This document shows positions 17,245 through 27,300 of a stretch of 64,000 nucleotides of DNA, piece after piece. Made by a program: the position numbers and the translations under genes. This DNA is from Neorhizobium sp. SOG26 (GTDB taxonomy: Bacteria; Pseudomonadota; Alphaproteobacteria; Rhizobiales; Rhizobiaceae). Numbering within the stretch: the stretch's first letter is position 1; every line of letters begins with the position of its first letter. The notes below the pieces were generated by a model. It was not told where the DNA came from. It saw only the letters and a program-made list of their open reading frames with translations, and made no database searches. The stretch lies in NCBI RefSeq assembly GCF_003491345.1, contig NZ_CP025512.1:2835001-2899000 (forward strand). The letters run 5' to 3'.

Positions 17245-17267
17245 AAAAAAGGCCGGCAAAGCCGGCC
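17245..17267 (-). terminator. Intrinsic terminator of rpmF
   Basis: Perfect stem GGCCGGC (17251-17257) / GCCGGCC (17261-17267) with loop AAA, and on the minus strand a run of six T (17250-17245). It lies 27 bases after the rpmF stop. The same stem may also slow transcripts from convergent phaR. Confidence 0.85.
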
Positions 17268-17293
17268 CTTCATCAAAGTCCAACAAGAAAAGC

Positions 17294-17479
17294 TTATGCG
17301 CTTTCCTTCGGCGTCAGAACCTGACGGCCGCGATACATGCCGGTCTTCAGATCGACATGGTGCGGACGGCGCAGTTCGCCGGAGTTCTTGTCTTCAACAT
17401 AGGTCGGAGCCTTGAGTGCGTCTGCGGAGCGGCGCATACCGCGCTTCGACGGGCTCGTTTTTCTCTTCGGTACAGCCAT
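17294..17479 (-). CDS. rpmF: 50S ribosomal protein L32
   Basis: A 61-residue protein starting [18 protein letters not shown], the invariant opening of bacterial L32, and continuing with [22 protein letters not shown]. The start is fixed by the family; an in-frame extension upstream is not coding. The cysteines of zinc-binding L32 variants are absent (no CxxC), as is usual in alphaproteobacteria. A terminator follows directly. Confidence 0.97.
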   Translation of the reverse strand: MAVPKRKTSPSKRGMRRSADALKAPTYVEDKNSGELRRPHHVDLKTGMYRGRQVLTPKESA

Positions 17480-17625
17480 TTTGGTTACTCCACTTCGTGC
17501 AAAACATGATTCCCGGCCGGAACTGAGGCCGAACTCATCATGTCTCGATCTCGGAAATTTGGGCGGCTTATACATGCCATGCAGGGCTTTGACCAGTACC
17601 TGCCGGCATTTTTTCGAAATAAGCG

Positions 17626-18273
17626 CTAAGCTTCGTCTTCCGGCACGATCCACGTCTCCTGAAGCGCCGCTTCCTGCCACTTCCGCCAGGCAGGATGCGC
17701 CTTCATGGCGTTCATGTAGGCGAGCGTCTCTTCGTCGCGCACAAGGTCGTAGACATCGAAGCGGTTGACCACCGGCGCGAACATCGCGTCTGCGCCTGAG
17801 AACTGGCCGAACAGGAACGGGCCGCCGGACTTCTGCCTGAGCTCGCGCCAGATCGTCTCGATGCGCGCCACGTCATCCATGACACCGGCCGGAAGGTCGA
17901 TCACCCGCTTTGGCCGCCTTATGTTCATCGGGCAGGCGCCGCGCAGCGCCCGGAAGCCCGACAGCATTTCCATCGACACCGCGCGCGCAACCGCACGGTC
18001 CGCGGCGGCAGAGGGCCAGATGCCCTTGTCCGGAAACAGCTCGGCCACGTACTCGATGATCGCGAGCGACTCCCACACCCGCACGTCGCCATGGTGCAGG
18101 ACCGGCACGCGCGCGGTTGGCGAGATATCCTTGAAACGCGGATTGCCGGCGGGGAAATCAAACGGGATCAGCACCTCCTCGAAAGGGATGCCCGCCGCCG
18201 TCATGGCGATCCAGGGGCGGAAGGACCAGGACGAATAGTTCTTGTTGCCGATGTAGAGAGTAAGCTTTTCCAT
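17626..18273 (-). CDS. Glutathione S-transferase family protein
   Basis: A 215-residue protein. The N-terminal thioredoxin-like domain starts [24 protein letters not shown]; the candidate catalytic Ser lies in YSSWSFRP, and [24 protein letters not shown] holds the cis-Pro and the glutathione gamma-glutamyl contact (ES). The C-terminal half is all-helical. The [12 protein letters not shown] opening matches GST-like proteins related to the maleylacetoacetate isomerase/zeta branch, with unknown substrate. It lies between mtgA and rpmF on the same strand; no operon-defining overlap is seen. Confidence 0.85.
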   Translation of the reverse strand: MEKLTLYIGNKNYSSWSFRPWIAMTAAGIPFEEVLIPFDFPAGNPRFKDISPTARVPVLHHGDVRVWESLAIIEYVAELFPDKGIWPSAAADRAVARAVSMEMLSGFRALRGACPMNIRRPKRVIDLPAGVMDDVARIETIWRELRQKSGGPFLFGQFSGADAMFAPVVNRFDVYDLVRDEETLAYMNAMKAHPAWRKWQEAALQETWIVPEDEA

Positions 18274-18343
18274 GCGCGTGTCTCCATGTGCCCATCAGCT
18301 TGTAATCAGCGGAATGGACGGCGACCAATGAATTCGCGCGAAG

Positions 18344-19078
18344 TCAGGGATAAATGCATTTGATATAGGCGCCGGAAGCGCGTGCCCGCCGCTCCACCAC
18401 GCCCGCCAGCCGCGTCATGCCGCGCCCCGGCTTGCTGGCCACGCGGGTAAACGGGTTCGGCAGCGCCACCGCCAGCAGCGCCGCCTGTTTGGTGCTGAGC
18501 TTCGAGGCAGAGGTCTTGAAGTGGTGCTGTGCGGCGGCCTCCGCACCGTAGATGCCCGGCCCCCATTCGGCGATATTGAGGTAGATCTCCATCATCCGCG
18601 GTTTCGACCAGACGAAATCGGCACCGAGCGCCAGCGGCAGTTCCAGGGCCTTGCGAATGAAAGAGCGGCCATTCCACAAGAACAGGTTCTTGGCCGTCTG
18701 CATCGGAATGGTGCTGGCGCCGCGCGTTGCCTCTCCGTCCAGCGCATCCTCCACCACGCTGCGCATCTGGTTCCAGTCGACCCCGCCATGCAGGCAGAAG
18801 CGTGCGTCCTCAGACATCATCACGGCGCGCACGAGGTTCGGTGAGATGTCATCCAGGCTCATCCACTGGCGATCATAGCCACGCATCAACGCCAGTTCCG
18901 AAAGCATCAGGGTCGAAACCGGGCGGGTGAAGGGCAGCGCGTAAACGAGGATCAACAGGTAGGGCAGCACAAGCACCGCAAGCACGGCCAACAGAATACG
19001 CCGGATCATCCTGCGCCACCCTCCCCGTCGCTCGACGGCGGGCTCTTCTGCTCCATTGTCTTCCGGCGCAATATCCAA
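18344..19078 (-). CDS. mtgA: Monofunctional peptidoglycan glycosyltransferase
   Basis: A 244-residue inner-membrane enzyme that polymerises lipid II into glycan strands. One transmembrane helix near residues 26-48 ([21 protein letters not shown]), then a GT51 domain: the catalytic Glu in [38 protein letters not shown], and [24 protein letters not shown]. There is no transpeptidase domain, so it is MtgA and not a bifunctional PBP. The gene is divergent from the prenyl diphosphate synthase, which feeds the same lipid carrier branch. Confidence 0.94.
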   Translation of the reverse strand: MDIAPEDNGAEEPAVERRGGWRRMIRRILLAVLAVLVLPYLLILVYALPFTRPVSTLMLSELALMRGYDRQWMSLDDISPNLVRAVMMSEDARFCLHGGVDWNQMRSVVEDALDGEATRGASTIPMQTAKNLFLWNGRSFIRKALELPLALGADFVWSKPRMMEIYLNIAEWGPGIYGAEAAAQHHFKTSASKLSTKQAALLAVALPNPFTRVASKPGRGMTRLAGVVERRARASGAYIKCIYP

Positions 19079-19205
19079 GCTCTTCGTCCCTGCCTGCCCG
19101 TTTCATAACCGCACATGCCGGCGATGGCGAGTCCGCGAAGCCAAACTTCACCGCCCGTGGTGAATCCGCATTGTCAGCCATCAGGCGCCGTGCCAAACAG
19201 CAGCC

Positions 19206-20120
19206 ATGACGGATGCGACAGACCAATTCGAAACACGCCTGCGGCAGAGTGCAACCGAAACGGAAGCGCTGCTGACATCGCTGCTTTCCGAGGCGCCCCT
19301 GCCCGATGAAATCGGCCGCCCGCAAAACCTCATGGCGGCGATGCGGCACGGCTCGCTCAACGGCGGCAAGCGGCTGCGGCCCTTCCTGCTGCGGCAGGCC
19401 ACCGAGATGCTGGGCGGGCCGAAAGACGCTGCCCTCCGGGTTGGCGTCGCACTCGAATGCATCCATTGTTATTCGCTGATCCACGACGACCTGCCGGCCA
19501 TGGACGACGACGACCTACGTCGCGGCCAGCCGACGGTGCACAAGGCCTTTGACGAGGCAACCGCGATCCTTGCTGGCGACAGCCTCCTCACCTTCGCCTT
19601 CGACATCATCGCCGCACCGGAAACCGAACTTGCCGACCGGTTGAAGACCGAGCTCGTGCTGGCGCTTGCCCGCGCCGCCGGCGCCGGCGGCATGGCCGGC
19701 GGACAGGCGCTGGACCTTGCAGCGGAAAAGGTGGCGCCGGACGAAGCCGGCATCGTCACCCTGCAGGCAATGAAGACCGGCGCGCTGTTGCGGTTCGCCT
19801 GTGAAGGCGGCGCGATCGTTGCCGGCGCTACTGCAGACGACCGGCAGCGCCTGCGCGCCTTTGGCGAGAAGATCGGCCTCGCCTTCCAGCTCGCCGACGA
19901 TCTCCTGGACGTCACCTCGGATGCCACCACCATGGGCAAGGCAACCGGCAAGGATGCTGCGCGCGGCAAGGGGACGCTCGTTTCGCTCCACGGTACCGCC
20001 TGGGCAGAGCAGCAGCTTGACACGCTGGCGAAGGAAGCTTCCGCACTCCTTGAGCCATACGGGACAAAGGCTGCTATCCTGCAGCAGGCAGCACGGTTCA
20101 TCGCCGATCGCACCAGCTGA
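19206..20120 (+). CDS. Polyprenyl diphosphate synthase (farnesyl/geranylgeranyl type)
   Basis: A 304-residue trans-prenyltransferase. The first aspartate-rich motif is LIHDDLPAMDDDDLRRGQPTVHK (about residues 96-118) and the second FQLADDLLD; GGKRLRPFLL near the N-terminus binds diphosphate. Length and the DDxxxxD spacing fit bacterial farnesyl diphosphate synthase (IspA), which makes the C15 precursor of undecaprenyl carriers and quinones, but product chain length cannot be read from sequence alone. It is followed after 37 bases by a LysE-type gene. ispG, an earlier step of the same pathway, is about 2 kb away on the other strand. Confidence 0.88.
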   Translation: MTDATDQFETRLRQSATETEALLTSLLSEAPLPDEIGRPQNLMAAMRHGSLNGGKRLRPFLLRQATEMLGGPKDAALRVGVALECIHCYSLIHDDLPAMDDDDLRRGQPTVHKAFDEATAILAGDSLLTFAFDIIAAPETELADRLKTELVLALARAAGAGGMAGGQALDLAAEKVAPDEAGIVTLQAMKTGALLRFACEGGAIVAGATADDRQRLRAFGEKIGLAFQLADDLLDVTSDATTMGKATGKDAARGKGTLVSLHGTAWAEQQLDTLAKEASALLEPYGTKAAILQQAARFIADRTS

Positions 20121-20157
20121 CGGACAAGCGCAAGCGGCACAAAAGGGAGGTTTGTGA

Positions 20158-20802
20158 ATGCCGGACGTGTTCGTTTACCTGCCGCACATCTGGCCGGCTT
20201 ATGTCGCGTTCCTCATCGCGGTTTTGAGCCCCGGCCCCGCCAACTTCGCCATCATGGGCACGGCGATCTCGGAAGGACGCCGCGCCGGCCTCATCATCGC
20301 GCTCGGCATCTTCTGTGGCTCGCTCACCTGGGCAATCTCGGCCGCACTCGGCCTTGCCGCCATCCTGCGCACCTATGCCGTCGCGCTCGAGGTGATGAAG
20401 ATCTTCGGCGGGCTATACCTAATCTATCTTGCCTGGAAAGCCTACAAGTCGGCACGCCGCAGCGACGCGCTGCAGGCGGTGGCTGAAACCGAGGCAGCGC
20501 CGCGCACAGCCCGTCAGCTCTGGCTGCGCGGTTATGCCATCCACGTCACCAATCCGAAGGCAATCTTCGGCTGGCTTGCGATCATTTCGCTAGGTCTTCC
20601 GGTCAATCCGCCGACCTCGGCGATCGTCTTGATCGTCGGAATGTGCAGCACGACGAGCCTGCTCGTCTTCACCGGATATGCGATGCTGTTTTCAACACAG
20701 CGCGCCTTGCGGGTCTACAAGTCGGCAAGACGCTGGATCGAGGCGACGATGGCCGTGGTCTACAGCCTCGCCGGCTTCAAGCTGTTGACGAGCCGCATCT
20801 AG
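20158..20802 (+). CDS. LysE/RhtB-family exporter
   Basis: A 214-residue inner-membrane protein with about six hydrophobic segments. The family signature near the N-terminus is present (AVLSPGPANFAIMGTAISEGRRAGLIIALGI), followed by GGLYLIYLAWKAYKSARR and the second-half motif YAIHVTNPKAIFGWLAI. Such proteins export amino acids or related small metabolites; the substrate is unknown. GGGAGG lies seven bases before the ATG, supporting the start. The 37-base gap after the prenyl synthase suggests cotranscription. Confidence 0.9.
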   Translation: MPDVFVYLPHIWPAYVAFLIAVLSPGPANFAIMGTAISEGRRAGLIIALGIFCGSLTWAISAALGLAAILRTYAVALEVMKIFGGLYLIYLAWKAYKSARRSDALQAVAETEAAPRTARQLWLRGYAIHVTNPKAIFGWLAIISLGLPVNPPTSAIVLIVGMCSTTSLLVFTGYAMLFSTQRALRVYKSARRWIEATMAVVYSLAGFKLLTSRI

Positions 20803-20825
20803 CACGGCTCGCCACCTCACGAGGA

Positions 20826-21485
20826 TCAGCCCTGGGTGATCGGCGCGATCGCCACTTCGACGCGGCGGTTCTGGGCCCGACCTTCCGCCGTCGCGTTGGA
20901 CGCGATCGGCTGCGACGGGCCAAAGCCCATGGTCGAAATGCGGCGCTGGTCGACGCCACGGCTGCCAAGATAGTTCGCAACCGATGCCGCACGACGCTCC
21001 GACAGGCCCTGGTTGTGCTGCAGGCTGCCGGTCGAATCGGTGTGGCCGTTGACGTCGATGAACGTACGATTGAACTTGTTGAGCACGATCGCAACGGAAT
21101 CCAGCGTCCGGTAGAACGGCGGGATCACCTGGTCCTGATCGGTTGCAAAGGTGATGTTGGACGGCATGTTGAGGATGATCCGGTCGCCCATGCGGGTTAC
21201 CGATACGCCCGTGCCCCGCAGTTCGGCACGAAGCTCGGCTTCCTGGTTGTCCATGTAGGCGCCGATGCCGCCGCCGGCGAGCGCACCGATGCCGGCGCCG
21301 ATCAGCGCATTGCGGCCAGCATGGCGGCCACCCGTCAGCGCGCCGGCAAGTGCGCCGACGCCGGCGCCGATCGCAGCACCGCCAGCGGTGTTGGATACCT
21401 TCTGTTCCCCGGTATAGGGGTCGGTCGTGGTGCAGGCAGAAAGATAGGTCGCGCTCAGCGCGACGATCGCAATTTTCTTGAGCAT
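20826..21485 (-). CDS. OmpA-domain outer membrane lipoprotein with glycine zipper
   Basis: A 219-residue protein. The lipoprotein signal MLKKIAIVALSATYLSAC ends at Cys18. Residues about 35-80 form a glycine zipper (AAIGAGVGALAGALTGG and IGAGIGALAGGGIGAYMDNQE). The C-terminal 110 residues are an OmpA/MotB peptidoglycan-binding domain, with NVNGHTDSTGSLQHNQGLSERRAASVANYL and NRRVEVAI containing the usual Asp and Arg that bind diaminopimelate. It resembles YiaD-type proteins that tether the outer membrane to the wall. It converges with the LysE gene. Confidence 0.92.
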   Translation of the reverse strand: MLKKIAIVALSATYLSACTTTDPYTGEQKVSNTAGGAAIGAGVGALAGALTGGRHAGRNALIGAGIGALAGGGIGAYMDNQEAELRAELRGTGVSVTRMGDRIILNMPSNITFATDQDQVIPPFYRTLDSVAIVLNKFNRTFIDVNGHTDSTGSLQHNQGLSERRAASVANYLGSRGVDQRRISTMGFGPSQPIASNATAEGRAQNRRVEVAIAPITQG

Positions 21486-21641
21486 GTAATCGAGGTCCCC
21501 GTCGTCAGTGGTGACCCGTCATTTACCATAGATTGCGGCATTTGCGAGGAGGCCGCGTGACCACATGCATGCGAGCAGGCCCCTGTGTTTTCCCTGCATC
21601 AATAATCGGGCGCACTGCCGGCCAAACGCAGCAAAAACGGC

Positions 21642-22892
21642 TTATTCCGCGGCGCTCTTCCGGCCGAAGCGGTTCTCGATATAGTCCGCCACGAGCTTCT
21701 CGAAGTCGCTGGCGATATTCGGGCCACGCAGCGTCATCGCCTTCTTGCCGTCGATGAACACCGGTGCGGCCGGCGTTTCCCCCGTACCCGGCAGCGAAAT
21801 GCCGATATCGGCATGCTTGCTTTCACCCGGTCCGTTGACGATGCAGCCCATGACCGCAACGTTCAGCGCTTCGACGCCCGGATATTTTTCGCGCCAGACC
21901 GGCATGTTCTTGCGGATGTCGTCCTGGATGTTCTGCGCCAGTTCCTGGAAAACGGTCGAGGTGGTGCGGCCGCAACCGGGGCAAGCGGCAACCACGGGAA
22001 TGAACTGCCGGAAGCCCATGACCTGCAGCAGTTCCTGCGCCACCTGAACCTCGCGGGTCCGGTCGCCGTTCGGCTCCGGCGTCAGCGAAACACGGATGGT
22101 ATCGCCGATTCCGTGCTGCAACACGTAACCCATGGCGGCAGAAGAGGCGACGATGCCCTTGGAGCCCATGCCGGCTTCCGTCAGGCCAAGGTGGAGCGCG
22201 TGGTTGGAGCGCTCAGCGAGCATGGAATAAACTGCAATCAGGTCCTGCACCTGACTGACCTTTGCCGACAGGATGATGCGGTTGCGCGGCAGGCCGATGC
22301 TTTCCGCCAGTTCAGCCGAGATCAGCGCCGACTGGACGATCGCCTCATGCATGACCTGGCGGGCCGAAAGCGGTGAACCTTCCGCGGCGTTGCGGTCCAT
22401 CAGCGTGGTCAGCAGGTCCTGGTCGAGCGAACCCCAGTTGACGCCGATGCGCACCGGCTTGTCGTAGCGGATCGCCATCTCGATGATGTCGGCGAACTGC
22501 TTGTCCTTTTTGTCCTTGAAGCCGACATTGCCGGGATTGATGCGGTATTTTGCCAGAGCCTCGGCGCAGGCCGGATGATCGGCGAGAAGCTTGTGACCGA
22601 TGTAATGGAAATCGCCAACCAGCGGCACATCCATGCCGAGCCGCAGCAGGCGCTCGCGGATCTTCGGCACGGCCGCAGCACTCTCGTCACGGTCCACCGT
22701 GATGCGCACGATCTCCGAACCCGCGCGATGCAGGGCCGCCACCTGGGCAACCGTCGCATCGATGTCGGCGGTGTCGGTATTCGTCATCGACTGCACGACG
22801 ACCGGCGCCCCTCCCCCCACGATGACGCCGCCGACATCAACGGCGACGGTGGAACGGCGTGGCTTGGGATCGTAGTCAATCGGTGACGGCAT
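21642..22892 (-). CDS. ispG: 4-hydroxy-3-methylbut-2-en-1-yl diphosphate synthase
   Basis: A 416-residue iron-sulfur enzyme of the MEP isoprenoid pathway, converting methylerythritol cyclodiphosphate to HMBPP. The TIM-barrel part begins [30 protein letters not shown]. The 4Fe-4S ligands are in [14 protein letters not shown] and [18 protein letters not shown] near the C-terminus. The long alphaproteobacterial form is typical. It stands alone on the minus strand, downstream of an MFS gene with a 144-base gap. Confidence 0.96.
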   Translation of the reverse strand: MPSPIDYDPKPRRSTVAVDVGGVIVGGGAPVVVQSMTNTDTADIDATVAQVAALHRAGSEIVRITVDRDESAAAVPKIRERLLRLGMDVPLVGDFHYIGHKLLADHPACAEALAKYRINPGNVGFKDKKDKQFADIIEMAIRYDKPVRIGVNWGSLDQDLLTTLMDRNAAEGSPLSARQVMHEAIVQSALISAELAESIGLPRNRIILSAKVSQVQDLIAVYSMLAERSNHALHLGLTEAGMGSKGIVASSAAMGYVLQHGIGDTIRVSLTPEPNGDRTREVQVAQELLQVMGFRQFIPVVAACPGCGRTTSTVFQELAQNIQDDIRKNMPVWREKYPGVEALNVAVMGCIVNGPGESKHADIGISLPGTGETPAAPVFIDGKKAMTLRGPNIASDFEKLVADYIENRFGRKSAAE

Positions 22893-23036
22893 GGGTTGCT
22901 CACTGCCTTCGAAGGAGGAAATGCAAGAAAAAGTTGCTTCTCAGGTGGCGTATGCCTGCCGCCTTGTCAACGGGCGGTGCGCAGGCAGCAGTCAACCGAG
23001 ACGCTCCTCTTCCTACCAAAGCCTCATTGCGACTTT

Positions 23037-24221
23037 TTAGTGGTGCGCGTTGTCCGCATGGCGCGCAAGCGACGACAGGAACAGCACCACCACCAAGAGG
23101 GCCGAGAGACCGGCAAAGATCGATGCGAGACCGGTATGCTCGGCGATGAAGCCGATGCCGGACGGCGCCACCAGGATGCCGGAATAGCCCATCGTCGTGA
23201 CCACGGACAAGCCGACGCCGGCGGCCATGCCCGGCAGGTTTCCGGCGGCGGAGAAGCAGATCGGCACGATATTGGAGATGCCGATGCCCGCCAGCGCAAA
23301 GCCTGCAATGGCGACCGAGGTATTTTCCGCAAAGCCGATCAGAAGCATGCCGAAGATGGCGATGACGACGCAGGCGCGCAGCGTCATGACCGCACCGAAC
23401 CGGTCGCGGATCAGGTCGCCGGCGAACCGCATGACCGCCATGGTGAGCGAAAATGCCGCATAAGCGAGACCCGACAACGTTACCGATGCACCGAGTTCGC
23501 TGCGCATGTAGAGCGCACCCCAATCCAGCACCGCGCCTTCTGGAACCATGCAGAACAACGCCATGATGCCGATCAGCCACGGCAGTGGCGAACGCGGCAG
23601 CCGGGCGCCCCTGCCTTCAGCAGCTTCGTCGGGATGCGGGGCATCGTGGAAGACGATCTTCCACGATGCAAGGATCATCAGCGCTGCAACAACGGTCACC
23701 AGCACCGCATGGGCGCCGACGCCCATATGGTCGATCAGGAAACCGCCGGTCGAAGAGCCGATCAAGCCGCCAAGGCTCCAGAAGGCGTGGCAAGACGACA
23801 TGATCGCCCGTCGCATCGACTTCTCCACCGCAACGGCGTTCGCGTTCATGGCAACGTCCATCGCCCCGATCAATCCGCCAAACAGGAAGATCGCGACGGC
23901 ACCGGACCAGATGCCGCCCACCCAGGTGAGCAGCAGCAGGGTTGGCGTCAACAATAGGGCGCTGATCTTCGACACGCGGCTCGAGCCGAACCGGGCGATC
24001 TGCATGCCGGCGAGCGGCATCATTACGATGGAGCCAAGCCCGAAGGTCAGGATCATCAGGCCAAGCGTGCTTTCGCTCAGGCCAAGCCGCTCCGCAAATT
24101 CCGGGATCTTCGGCGCCCAGGCGCCGATCATGAAGCCGTTCATGAGGAAGAGCAGCGACACGCCGATACGTGCAGGCGTTACCACCGCAGCGGAAGCTTT
24201 AGGCACGGCTTGCGAATCCAT
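23037..24221 (-). CDS. MFS transporter
   Basis: A 394-residue membrane protein with about twelve hydrophobic segments. The sequence opens MDSQAVPKASAAVVTPARIGVSLLFLMNGFMIGAWAPKIPEFAERLGLSESTLGLM, similar to YbjJ-like MFS proteins, with the RLG/LG loop typical of the superfamily between helices. A cytoplasmic segment near the middle is basic (DAPHPDEAAEGRGARLPRSP). The ATG at 24221 is chosen because GGAGGA lies five bases upstream; an in-frame start at 24248 would run through that site. The substrate is unknown. Confidence 0.88.
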   Translation of the reverse strand: MDSQAVPKASAAVVTPARIGVSLLFLMNGFMIGAWAPKIPEFAERLGLSESTLGLMILTFGLGSIVMMPLAGMQIARFGSSRVSKISALLLTPTLLLLTWVGGIWSGAVAIFLFGGLIGAMDVAMNANAVAVEKSMRRAIMSSCHAFWSLGGLIGSSTGGFLIDHMGVGAHAVLVTVVAALMILASWKIVFHDAPHPDEAAEGRGARLPRSPLPWLIGIMALFCMVPEGAVLDWGALYMRSELGASVTLSGLAYAAFSLTMAVMRFAGDLIRDRFGAVMTLRACVVIAIFGMLLIGFAENTSVAIAGFALAGIGISNIVPICFSAAGNLPGMAAGVGLSVVTTMGYSGILVAPSGIGFIAEHTGLASIFAGLSALLVVVLFLSSLARHADNAHH

Positions 24222-24317
24222 CTGATCCTCCTCCAGTTGCCGCAGCATTTATTTAAATCGATTAGCATGCGCAACCATCTCGCTGGTCCGCGCTCTCACG
24301 ATTTATGTCAGCAGCAC

Positions 24318-24349
24318 AATAAGATGGGGCGCCGGCAGGCGGCGCCCCA
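24318..24349 (-). terminator. Probable intrinsic terminator of pyc
   Basis: Stem TGGGGCGCC (24325-24333) / GGCGCCCCA (24341-24349) with a 7-base loop, followed on the minus strand by TCTTATT. It lies about 20 bases after the pyc stop. The T-tract is imperfect. Confidence 0.6.
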
Positions 24350-24369
24350 CGAGATGGCGTCAGATACGA

Positions 24370-27300
24370 CTACTCCGCAAAGACGATCAGCAGGTCCTTG
24401 GCGTCGATCTGGTCGCCTGCCTTCACGGTCACTTCGACAACCGTTCCGTCCTTTTCGGCATGCAGCGCGGTTTCCATCTTCATCGCCTCGATGGAAAGCA
24501 GCACGTCGCCGGCCTTGACCGCCTGGTTGGGCGATACGAAGACGCGCGAGATGACGCCCGGCATCGGTGCGCCAAGATGCGCGCTGTTGCCGGCTTCCGC
24601 CTTGCGGCGCACCGCCGAGCCCGACGCACCGTGGGCGCGATCCGGTACCTTGATGCGGCGTGGCTGGCCGTTGAGCTCGAAGAAGACGGTGACCATGCCC
24701 TGCGAGTCCGGCTGGCTCATCGCCTGGTTGACGATCACCAGCGTCTTGCCGTGTTCGATATCGGCAAACAGCTCTTCGCCATCCTTCATTCCGTAGAAAT
24801 AGGCATGCGTCGGTAGCACCGAGACGGGGCCATAGGTGTCGGAGGCGAGCGCAAAGTCGGTGAAGACCTTCGGATACATCAGGTAGGAAGCTAATTCGAA
24901 GTCGCTCACCTGACGTTCCAGCTTGTCTTCGATCGTCTTGCGTTCGGCTTCAAGATCGGCAGGCGCCAGAAGCGAGCCAGGCACTGCCGTATAGGGCTCC
25001 TCGCCCTTCAGCGCCTTCTTCTGCAGCGCCGGCGGCCAACCGCCCGGAGGCTGGCCAAGATCGCCCTTCAGCATCGAAACGACCGAATCCGGGAAGGCGA
25101 TGTCCTTGGCCGGGTTTTCGACGTCGGCCACCGTCAGGTCCTGCGAGACCATCATCAGCGCCATGTCGCCCACCACCTTGGAGGATGGCGTGACCTTCAC
25201 GATGTCGCCGAACATCTGGTTCACGTCCGCATAGGTCTGGGCGACCTTGTGCCACTTGGTCTCCAGCCCCAGCGAACGCGCCTGTTCCTTGAGGTTGGTG
25301 AACTGGCCGCCCGGCAATTCGTGGAGATAGACTTCCGAGGCAGGCCCCTTCAGGTCGCTTTCAAACGCGGCATACTGGTTGCGCACCGCTTCCCAATAGA
25401 AGGAGATCTTGCGGATCCATTCCGGATCAAGGCCACCGTTGGCATTCGGATCACGATCCGACCCGGCCAGCGCCTCGACAATCGAGCCGAGGCAGGGCTG
25501 CGACGTGCCGCCGGAAAGCGCATCCATGGCCGCATCCACGACATCAACACCCGCCTCGACTGCGGCCAGCACGGTTGCCGCGGCGATGCCGGACGTATCA
25601 TGCGTGTGGAAGTGGATCGGCAGGGAGGTTGCCTCGCGCAGTGCCTTGAACAGCACGCGCGCCGCGGCCGGCTTCAGCAGCCCGGCCATGTCCTTCAGCG
25701 CAATGATATGCGCGCCAGCCTTTTCCAGTTCCTCGGCAAGGCTCACGTAGTATTTGAGGTCGTATTTCGGACGCGCCGAATTGCCGAGATCGCCCGTGTA
25801 GCAGATGGCCGCTTCGCAGAGCTTGTTTTCTTCGTTCACCGCATCCATCGAGACGCGCATGTTGTCGACCCAGTTGAGGCAGTCGAACACACGGAAGAGA
25901 TCGATGCCGCCCGCAGCCGCCTGGCGCACGAAGTACTTCACCACGTTGTCGGGATAGTTCTTGTAGCCGACGCCGTTTGCGCCGCGCAGCAGCATCTGCA
26001 GCAGAAGGTTCGGCGCATCTTCGCGGATCAGGTGGAGACGTTCCCATGGATCTTCGGTCAGGAAGCGCATGGAGACGTCGAAGGTCGCTCCACCCCAGCA
26101 CTCGAGCGAGAAGAGATCCGGCAGCGCCCGGGCATAAACGCCGGCGATGCGCGCGATGTCATAGGTGCGCATGCGGGTCGCAAGCAGCGACTGGTGGCCG
26201 TCGCGCATCGTCGTGTCCGTCAGCAGCACGCGCTTTTCGTTGCGCATCCACTCGGCGAAGCCCTTCGGCCCCAACTGGTCGAGGCGCTGCTTGGTGCCAT
26301 CCGGCACGGAACCGTTGATGTAAGGCAGCACCGGCTTTGCCGCCTGTTCGGAGGGCACCGGCCGGCCCTTGGTTTCCGGGTGGCCGTTGACGGTGACATC
26401 CGCCAGATAGGTCAGGAGCTTCGTCGCGCGGTCCTGGCGCTTCACCTGCTCGAACAGCTCCGGCGTCGAGTCGATGAAGCGGGTCGTGTAGGAATTGTCG
26501 CGGAAGTTCGGATGTCCGATGATGGCTTCCAGGAAGGTCAGGTTGGTGGCCACACCGCGGATACGGAATTCGCGCAAAGCGCGGTCCATGCGGGCGATCG
26601 CCTCGAGTGGCTGCGGCGCCCAGGCGGTTACCTTGACGAGCAGCGGGTCGTAATAACGGGTAATCACGGCGCCCGAATAGGACGTGCCGCCGTCGAGACG
26701 GATGCCGAAGCCCGATGCCGAACGATAGGCCGTGATGCGCCCGTAGTCGGGAATGAAGTTGTGCTCGGGATCTTCGGTGGTGATGCGGCACTGCAGCGCG
26801 TGGCCGTTGAGACGGATATCCTCCTGGCGCGGCACGCCGGATTCAGGCGTGCCGATCGCAGCCCCTTCAAGGATGTGGATCTGCGCCTTGACGATGTCGA
26901 TTCCGGTCACGACCTCCGTCACCGTGTGTTCGACCTGGATGCGCGGGTTCACTTCGATGAAATAGAACTTGCCGGTATCGGCATCCATCAGATACTCGAC
27001 CGTACCGGCGCCGACATAGTTGGTCGCGCCCGCGATCTTCAGCGAATAGGCCGCAAGCTCCTGCCGCTGCGCTTCGCTGAGGTAAGGTGCCGGCGCGCGC
27101 TCCACGACCTTCTGGTTGCGGCGCTGGATCGAGCAATCACGTTCAAAGAGATGCACGACATTGCCGTGGGTGTCGCCAAGGATCTGGCTTTCCACATGGC
27201 GCGCCCGCTCCACGAGCTTTTCAAGGAAAACCTCGTCCTTGCCGAAGGCGGCCATCGCCTCGCGCTTGGCCTCCGTCACTTCCTTGGCAAGGTCAGCTTC

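Noticed and set aside
17567..17595. TGGTCA-N17-TATAAG upstream of rpmF as promoter
   Set aside because: The -10 is good but the -35 matches poorly; not strong enough to list as a feature.
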